Below are positions 1 to 4,453 of a DNA stretch of 6,155 nt, in pieces. How positions within the stretch are numbered: the stretch's first letter is position 1; each line of letters begins with the position of its first letter. Position numbers and translations under genes: made by a program. Under the pieces are notes generated by a model that saw only the letters and a list, made by a program, of their open reading frames with translations, was not told the origin of the DNA and ran no database searches. The stretch spans positions 1-6,155 of the forward strand of contig JBDHXE010000145.1 in assembly GCA_039810525.1 (NCBI GenBank). The letters are read 5' to 3'. This DNA is from JBDHXE01 sp039810525. Its GTDB lineage: Bacteria > Bacteroidota > Ignavibacteria > Kapaibacteriales > UBA2268.

Positions 1-310
1 GTTTATCTGAATTTAAAAGTCCTGTTCCAATGATTGATAAGAGTGTTCCTCCAGTTGAAGGTCCACAGTTTGGTGAGATAGAAAATATTCAGATTGGTGC
101 AAAAGCAACTGCTGTATCCTTGTTAACAAAGATTTCAGTAAAAATTCAGTTTTCAGTATTGATTTCAACTTTTCTTGGTAGCTCCTCGTTGGTTAATCCT
201 TTGTGTCCAATATGACCTTTACCCCATGAGAATAAATTGCCAAAGACATCAATTGCATAAGTTGTGTAATAACCGCATGCAACATTAATAATTTGAGGTA
301 GTAAATTACC
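1..310 (-). other. Foreign-looking segment: RCC1 repeat followed by start of an IPT/TIG domain, protist-like, with two in-frame TGA codons
   Basis: Read on the minus strand in the antiporter frame, positions about 310-149 encode one RCC1 beta-propeller repeat: VACGYYTTYAI, then FGNLFSWGKGHIG, then a LPRKVE ending. The frame stops at a TGA (148-146), yet the same frame continues to read sensibly. It gives IFTEIF and NKDTAVAFAPI, a second TGA (91-89), and then SPNCGPSTGGT and IIGTGL, the hallmark start of an IPT/TIG immunoglobulin-like fold, running off the window edge. RCC1 joined to IPT/TIG in this manner recalls large protist (ciliate-type) proteins; that attribution is from memory and unverified. 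G+C is about 34% over 1-290, against about 28% in the next 300 bases. The likely explanation is a chimeric join in assembly or amplification; a transferred pseudogene fragment is an alternative. The join lies somewhere between about 285 and 320. Confidence 0.6.
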
Positions 311-2092
311 AACAATATCTTTTTCAATTCTAATTGATACTATATCGTAATTATCGACTAATGTACTCAAACTGTTAAAAGTAGAATTGAGTGATTTATT
401 TCTAAATATTTTGTAAGAAGATTGCCGGATAGATTCAGTAAAAGTTTGAATATCAGATGTAGGCACCATATATTTCAACAAAACTTTAGAAAAAATTTGA
501 ATAGATGTTTCGTATTCTTCAGGAATTACATAATCAGCTCCAAGTTGTAATAAAGGTTCAACCTCTTGCATAAATCTAGTACGAGCTATCAAAAATACAT
601 TTGGATTAATTTTTTTGGCAATACTTGTAATAGAACGAGTAGCTGCAGGGTCGCTAATAGCTATAACACATATTTTAGCAGAATCAATTGATAGACTTTT
701 CAAAATAGCATCTTGCGAAGCATCACCATAGAAAATAGGCTCTCCATTTGCTTTTTCATTTCTTACTGTTATAGGATTCATTTCTATTATTATATATTTT
801 AAATTGGCGAATTTAGCTGCAAGAGCGAGATTCCTACCATTTATACCATATCCTATAATTATTATATGATTGTCTAATTCAATATCAGCTTCTTCAATGG
901 AGTAAAAATCATTATTCTTAATCTTTAATCTATTAGATAGTCTTTTAGTAATTATAGGTGAAAAATTAAATAAAATTGGTGTAATTAATAACGTTAATAC
1001 AGTAAGTGAAATAATGGAATCGTATAATTCTTTGTCGAGAATACCTTGATTCAATCCAATACCAGCCAATACGAAAGAAAATTCCCCAACTTGTGAAATA
1101 AATAATGCCACAGTGATAATGATTCTAATTGGATATCCAATAATTTTGACAGCTACAAATCCAGAAATAAATTTAATTAATAAAATAATAATTAAACTTA
1201 AAAAAATAAAATTAAAGTTATGAAGAATAGTTGAAGGATTGAAAAGCATACCAACAGATACAAAAAATATACTACCAAAAATATCTCTTAGTGGCTCTAC
1301 AAAGCTCAGAGTCTCATGATTATAATCAGTCTCAGCAATAATTAAACCAGCAATAAATGCTCCTAATGCTACAGATAAGCCAGTAGATTGTGCCAAATAT
1401 AAGGAAAATAATACAATTAAGATTATAAAAAAAAGGAATAATTCTTTAATTTTAGTTTTTGCTACATTGAATATTAATTTTGGCATTACATATTTGATAG
1501 ATACAAATAAGTATATCAAAATCCCTAAAAATTTAATGATTAAAAATAGAATTGATTCTAAAATATTATTAGATTGCCCTGTCAATATAGGCACCAGAAG
1601 TATCATAGGCACTACTGCCAAATCCTGAAAAATTAATATACCCATAGAAATTCTACCCGCTGGCGAATCCATTTGAGCAGTATTCATCAGTAATTTGAGA
1701 ATAATAGCGGTAGAGCTAACTGAAATTATAAATCCTAAAAATAAAGAAGTATTAAAACTATACCCAATAGCCAAAGATATTATCAGAGTAAATAAGATAG
1801 ATAGTATTAGTTGCGAAGCTCCGCCTACAAAAATTACCTTTTTTAAAGATAATAATTTATTTAGTGAGAAATCGACTCCAACAGAGAATAATATTAATAC
1901 AATACCAATCTCTGAAAAAAGATCTACTTCATTATTTAGCTTTATCAAAGCCAAACCACTTGGGCCAATTAAAATCCCAGTTAAGATAAATCCTATAAGA
2001 GGGGGTATCTTAATTTTATTAGAGATATATACTACTATAATAGAAATTGCAGCAACTATCAGTAATAGTAAAAAAGTATTAAATTCAAACAT
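146..2092 (-). CDS. CPA2-family cation:proton antiporter with TrkA-N domain (KefB/KefC type), C-terminus replaced by RCC1-like sequence
   Basis: This is an inner-membrane monovalent cation/proton exchanger of the CPA2 family, probably moving K+ or Na+ against H+ and gated by nucleotide binding to its cytoplasmic domain. Residues 1-380 are a run of hydrophobic helices with family motifs: GFILTGILIGPSGL near 34-47, GILIFQDLAVVP at 151-162 with the transport-linked Asp157, and GAFIAGLIIAET near 244-255. A TrkA-N Rossmann domain spans about 408-540, with the nucleotide loop GYGINGR (414-420), an acidic IIIEMN strand end (434-439) and GDAS (456-459). A TrkA-C domain appears to begin at DIVSIRIEKD (583-592) and is then lost; residues from about 600 to 648 are an RCC1 repeat. 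The native protein was therefore probably longer or differently ended. The start is ATG, 4 bases after the DUF1460 stop, with only a weak AAAGG upstream, so translation is probably coupled. The exact cation is not decidable. Confidence 0.88.
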   Translation of the reverse strand: MFEFNTFLLLLIVAAISIIVVYISNKIKIPPLIGFILTGILIGPSGLALIKLNNEVDLFSEIGIVLILFSVGVDFSLNKLLSLKKVIFVGGASQLILSILFTLIISLAIGYSFNTSLFLGFIISVSSTAIILKLLMNTAQMDSPAGRISMGILIFQDLAVVPMILLVPILTGQSNNILESILFLIIKFLGILIYLFVSIKYVMPKLIFNVAKTKIKELFLFFIILIVLFSLYLAQSTGLSVALGAFIAGLIIAETDYNHETLSFVEPLRDIFGSIFFVSVGMLFNPSTILHNFNFIFLSLIIILLIKFISGFVAVKIIGYPIRIIITVALFISQVGEFSFVLAGIGLNQGILDKELYDSIISLTVLTLLITPILFNFSPIITKRLSNRLKIKNNDFYSIEEADIELDNHIIIIGYGINGRNLALAAKFANLKYIIIEMNPITVRNEKANGEPIFYGDASQDAILKSLSIDSAKICVIAISDPAATRSITSIAKKINPNVFLIARTRFMQEVEPLLQLGADYVIPEEYETSIQIFSKVLLKYMVPTSDIQTFTESIRQSSYKIFRNKSLNSTFNSLSTLVDNYDIVSIRIEKDIVGNLLPQIINVACGYYTTYAIDVFGNLFSWGKGHIGHKGLTNEELPRKVEINTEN

Positions 2093-2096
2093 TATA

Positions 2097-2969
2097 CTAT
2101 ACCTTTGGTTCTATTGCCTTAAATACTGTGATTCCAATATCTTTCTTTTTACTTTGTAAATATTGCCCCAACTGTATATCAATTAGTACTTGTTTTTTTG
2201 CCGAAGAAGCATGAAAGAACCTAAGAGAATTATTTTCATCTCTATAAGCTAATCCAGTATGCGAATAATCAAGACCGGGTATATTCGTAGCAATTGCAAT
2301 GATATCACCACTATCAATCATACTTTCGCTAATTTCTATTTCTGAATTAGGTATATAGTACAATGTAGATTTATTTATAAATTCCTCATATGACTTTATC
2401 TTTTCAATCAGTGATTGATTGCCGTTCAACTGTTTATATTTCTCTGGATATTTTGACATAAAAAAAACATTAGGGTGAAATTCTAAACCACCAATTAATT
2501 CGGATTTATCAATTACTACACCTTTTTTGATATTATTCACAATCCACTCTGATGTATAGTGCAATCGTGAAGTATAACCATCTAATATTCCATCTCTATA
2601 TCTAGTATAAGTTAATTCTCTTATAAAATCATTATATGTCAATTTATTCTTTTTGATAATTCGAGCTATTGCTAATGAATTTTCAAAGAAAGTAACGCAG
2701 TCTAAACCTTCTAAATTAACTGTACATCTTTCAACCGTGCTATTATCTAATGTTCCACCAATATAAGGAGTACCCACAAATTCTTTAGCTATATTAATAA
2801 TCAATTGGTTTATAGGCAATTTAGACCAATTAAATTTTTCTGATTTATTGATGATAGTATCAAAAATAGTATTATTGCTTATTAATAAATTAGCAAATGA
2901 TTTACTATTCCATCCCCAATACAAAGCACCCATCAAAAGAGAGTTTTTTATTAAATCTCTTCTTGTCAT
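2097..2969 (-). CDS. DUF1460 family exported N-acetylmuramoyl-L-alanine amidase-like protein, Tat-type signal
   Basis: The 290-residue protein belongs to the DUF1460 family, papain-like (NlpC/P60-related fold) proteins annotated as amidase-like and thought to act on cell-wall peptides or amides. The N-terminus TRRDLIK (2-8) followed by a short hydrophobic stretch ending near SFA (24-26) resembles a twin-arginine signal, so folded export to the periplasm is inferred. Family landmarks are GTPYIGGTLD (66-75), GLDCVTFFE (88-96) with the presumed nucleophile Cys91, the signature YTRYRDG (121-127) with SRLHYTSEW (134-142), and GDIIAI (221-226) followed by DYSHTGLAY (234-242) with the presumed catalytic His237. 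The length is normal for the family. The start ATG overlaps the rnhA stop (ATGA), and a strong AAGGAGG site lies inside the end of rnhA, four bases before the start, so efficient and coupled translation is expected. The substrate is unknown. Confidence 0.87.
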   Translation of the reverse strand: MTRRDLIKNSLLMGALYWGWNSKSFANLLISNNTIFDTIINKSEKFNWSKLPINQLIINIAKEFVGTPYIGGTLDNSTVERCTVNLEGLDCVTFFENSLAIARIIKKNKLTYNDFIRELTYTRYRDGILDGYTSRLHYTSEWIVNNIKKGVVIDKSELIGGLEFHPNVFFMSKYPEKYKQLNGNQSLIEKIKSYEEFINKSTLYYIPNSEIEISESMIDSGDIIAIATNIPGLDYSHTGLAYRDENNSLRFFHASSAKKQVLIDIQLGQYLQSKKKDIGITVFKAIEPKV

Positions 2970-3442
2970 TCTACCTCCTTAATATAGTTTAAATCATCTT
3001 TCAATATTGAGCTTTCGGCAGCAGTTTTGCAAAGAAAATCACACCTTTCATTTTCAATAATATCAGCATGCCCCTTTACCCATACAAACTCTACATTATA
3101 TATATTTAAAAGTCCGTCTATCTCCTTCCATAGATCAACATTCAATACAGGTTTTTTGTCAGATTTCTTCCAATTATTTCTTTTCCAATTATTAAGCCAA
3201 CCTTTATTAATAGTGTCAACTATTAGTTTCGAATCAGTATGTAATTTTATTTTTAAATGAGGCTTTTTTATAGCTTTAAGAGCATTAATTACAGCCATCA
3301 TTTCCATACGATTGTTAGTAGTAAGCTTATATCCTTCGCTCAATTCGGCTCTTTTGCCTCTGTACATTAGTATTGCAGCCCAACCGCCTTTACCGGGATT
3401 ACCAAGACTTGAGCCATCAGTATATATAATTATTTCTTCCAT
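2966..3442 (-). CDS. rnhA: Ribonuclease HI
   Basis: This cytoplasmic endonuclease cuts the RNA strand of RNA:DNA hybrids, removing R-loops and replication primers. The 158-residue length is usual for bacterial RNase HI. All expected active-site residues can be placed: Asp9 in IYTDGSSLGNPG, Glu47 in NNRMEMMAVI, Asp70 in LHTDSKLIV, His125 in WVKGHADIIENE and Asp135 in ERCDFLCK. The basic, Trp-rich handle (GWLNNWKRNNWKK, 81-93) that helps grip the hybrid is present, as in the E. coli enzyme. It is the first gene of the minus-strand operon and shares 4 bases with the DUF1460 gene. The ATG at 3442 is chosen because the core fold begins five residues later. No Shine-Dalgarno-like purine run precedes it, so initiation may be SD-independent. 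Confidence 0.96.
   Translation of the reverse strand: MEEIIIYTDGSSLGNPGKGGWAAILMYRGKRAELSEGYKLTTNNRMEMMAVINALKAIKKPHLKIKLHTDSKLIVDTINKGWLNNWKRNNWKKSDKKPVLNVDLWKEIDGLLNIYNVEFVWVKGHADIIENERCDFLCKTAAESSILKDDLNYIKEVE
2970..2980 (-). promoter_or_regulatory. Strong ribosome binding site for the DUF1460 gene inside rnhA
   Basis: On the minus strand the bases AAGGAGG sit four bases before the ATG at 2969, within the last codons of rnhA. This is a near-perfect Shine-Dalgarno sequence and supports the ATG at 2969. It contrasts with the weak or absent sites before rnhA and the antiporter gene. Confidence 0.7.
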
Positions 3443-3544
3443 ACTACAAAAATAATTAAAGTTTTTGGATATTTGTTAAAATAATGATATATTAGTTTAC
3501 CGGTAACGGGGGGAAATTAAATAAATTAATATTTAAGGTTACTT
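3443..3544. promoter_or_regulatory. Divergent intergenic region with candidate promoter for the umuD-like pair
   Basis: These 102 bases separate the rnhA operon (leftward) from the UmuD-like genes (rightward), so both should be transcribed from here. On the plus strand, TTGGAT (3465-3470) and TATATT (3488-3493) are 17 bases apart, which is the ideal spacing for a housekeeping sigma-70 promoter; the -10 matches 5 of 6 bases and the -35 only 3 of 6. On the minus strand, TATTTTTG just before the rnhA ATG fits the Bacteroidota -7 pattern TAnnTTTG, but no matching -33 element was found, and a transcript from it would be almost leaderless. A run of six G (3508-3513) stands out in otherwise AT-rich sequence. 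AAGG (3535-3538) is a plausible ribosome binding site six bases before the ATG at 3545. Confidence 0.35.
3497..3506. promoter_or_regulatory. Perfect 10-bp palindrome TTACCGGTAA, candidate operator of the umuD-like pair
   Basis: TTACCGGTAA is self-complementary and lies a few bases downstream of the candidate -10 element (3488-3493), so it would cover the predicted transcription start. A repressor bound there would block transcription, as LexA does at many SOS genes. The sequence matches neither the E. coli nor the Bacillus LexA box that I know, and LexA boxes differ between phyla. No second copy was noticed in the window. The operator role is inferred from position and symmetry only. Confidence 0.35.
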
Positions 3545-3973
3545 ATGGAAATAATAGATATTATCCTGTTTAAGCCAAGTTCTGAGCTTAATACCAAAAT
3601 GCCATTATTCGAAATGTCTGTATCAGCAGGTATTCCAATACCAGTGGAGAATGATTTGCAGACAGAGGTAGATCTTAATGAATACTTAGTAGAGCACCCA
3701 GCTACTACATTTTTTGCAAAAGTAAGCGGATTGAATCTACAGAATTATGGTGTAAGAGATGGAGATATATTGATAGTAGATTCATCAGTAGTACCAATCG
3801 ATGGTAGATTAGTATTAGCGTCAATGGGTAATGAATTGACTGTCAAGATATACAGAGAGATAGATAATGAAGTATATTTAGAATCAGGCACTCATAAATT
3901 TCTTCCATTGAACATTGGAGAAATAGAATTTGATTTATTAGGAACAGTTACAAAAATTATCCACTCAGTATAA
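3545..3973 (+). CDS. UmuD-like S24 protein A: cleavage site kept, catalytic Ser replaced by Asn
   Basis: The protein is a 142-residue homologue of UmuD, the SOS mutagenesis subunit that, after RecA-stimulated self-cleavage to UmuD', joins UmuC to form DNA polymerase V. It has no DNA-binding N-terminal domain, so it is not a LexA-type repressor. The cleavage region SVSAGIPIPVEND (25-37) contains Ala28-Gly29, and the following DLNEYLVEHPATTFFAKVSG (43-62) and GDILIVDSS (73-81) track E. coli UmuD closely. The general-base Lys101 is present in LTVKIYRE (98-105). The nucleophile is not: the usual G-[DE]-S-M reads G-L-N-L, with Asn64 (codon AAT, 3734-3736) at the Ser60 position of E. coli UmuD. All three landmarks are offset from E. 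coli by exactly four residues, so the alignment is unambiguous. It should be unable to cleave itself. The partner gene follows after three bases. AAGG six bases upstream supports the start. Confidence 0.88.
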   Translation: MEIIDIILFKPSSELNTKMPLFEMSVSAGIPIPVENDLQTEVDLNEYLVEHPATTFFAKVSGLNLQNYGVRDGDILIVDSSVVPIDGRLVLASMGNELTVKIYREIDNEVYLESGTHKFLPLNIGEIEFDLLGTVTKIIHSV

Positions 3974-3976
3974 GCA

Positions 3977-4396
3977 ATGAAAGTAAAAAAATTGATAGAG
4001 CTAAAAACAAATTTTAGTTTTGAAGCGCCTATTGTGTCTGCAGACAAAAGAAAAGATAGAGAAGTAGTAGTAGGTGGAGAGTCGTTATTAGACTTAAATC
4101 ATTACTTAGCGCCTATTACCAAAGACTATTTTTTGGTTAGAGTAGTAGGGGAGAGTATGATCAATGAATTTATATTTAGCGGTGATTTGTTGATAGTAAA
4201 ACGCAATGAAACACCTAAAGATGGCAAAATAGTAATTGCTGCTCTAAATGGCGAAATGGCAGTGAAGATATATAGAGAAATGCCAGAAGGAGTGTATTTA
4301 TTTTCTGCGAATGAAAAATTCCTTCCAATAGAAATCAAACCGTTTTGGAATTTTGAAATACAAGGCGTAGTAAAGCATATAATTCATAATACATAA
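3977..4396 (+). CDS. UmuD-like S24 peptidase B: Ser-Lys dyad intact, cleavage site lost
   Basis: The 139-residue UmuD-type protein is roughly 40% identical by eye to protein A over its C-terminal half (shared VKIYRE, KFLP and IIH near the end), so the two are tandem paralogues. The catalytic dyad is complete: Ser60 in VVGESMINE (57-64) and Lys97 in MAVKIYRE (94-101), the same residue numbers as in E. coli UmuD. An ungapped alignment anchored on DLN (39-41) places Lys24-Arg25 where E. coli has the Cys24-Gly25 cleavage site. The surrounding SADKRKDRE (21-29) is highly charged and has no Ala-Gly or Cys-Gly. It should be proteolytically competent but a poor substrate for itself, and is best read as the protease partner of protein A. 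The gap to A is only three bases and no ribosome site is visible before ATG 3977, which implies translational coupling. A terminator follows directly; no umuC is adjacent. Confidence 0.88.
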   Translation: MKVKKLIELKTNFSFEAPIVSADKRKDREVVVGGESLLDLNHYLAPITKDYFLVRVVGESMINEFIFSGDLLIVKRNETPKDGKIVIAALNGEMAVKIYREMPEGVYLFSANEKFLPIEIKPFWNFEIQGVVKHIIHNT

Positions 4397-4398
4397 AA

Positions 4399-4431
4399 AA
4401 AAATCCGAAGATTTATAATCATCGGATTTTT
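4399..4431. terminator. Bidirectional intrinsic terminator between the umuD-like pair and the M13 peptidase gene
   Basis: A perfect 10-bp stem (4399-4408 with 4422-4431, core TCCGA/TCGGA) is extended, past one A-A mismatch, by three more pairs around a 5-base loop (4413-4417). The stem is flanked by an A run on the left and a T run on the right, so it works as a terminator read from either strand. It begins two bases after the stop of UmuD-like B and lies between convergent genes, where a shared terminator is expected. Confidence 0.87.
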
Positions 4432-4453
4432 AATACCTAATTCAATTAATTTT

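Noticed and set aside
30..215. Short plus-strand open frame at the left end
   Set aside because: It lies opposite the RCC1/IPT coding sequence, which has recognisable motifs on the minus strand.
149..316. Reading the antiporter C-terminus as a divergent TrkA-C domain
   Set aside because: IVGNLL followed by a GNLF strand can be forced onto TrkA-C, but SWGKGHIG and LPRKVE, and the IPT sequence beyond, fit RCC1-IPT far better.
1695..2159. Open frame of 154 codons on the plus strand opposite the antiporter gene
   Set aside because: It is antisense to a clear CPA2 antiporter and resembles no family; long antisense frames are common opposite hydrophobic, AT-rich genes.
3027..3260. Plus-strand open frame of 77 codons inside rnhA
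   Set aside because: Antisense to a gene with all catalytic residues in place; no recognisable protein features.
3517..3536. Inverted repeat TTAAATA/TATTTAA with 6-base loop before UmuD-like A, overlapping its ribosome site
   Set aside because: All A/T pairs, weak, and easily expected by chance in such AT-rich sequence.
4126..4338. Minus-strand open frame of 70 codons inside UmuD-like B
   Set aside because: Antisense shadow of a well-supported gene.
3545..4396. The tandem S24 genes as LexA or phage-type repressors
   Set aside because: Both are about 140 residues with cleavage-site positions near residues 22-29, leaving no room for a helix-turn-helix domain; length and spacing match UmuD.
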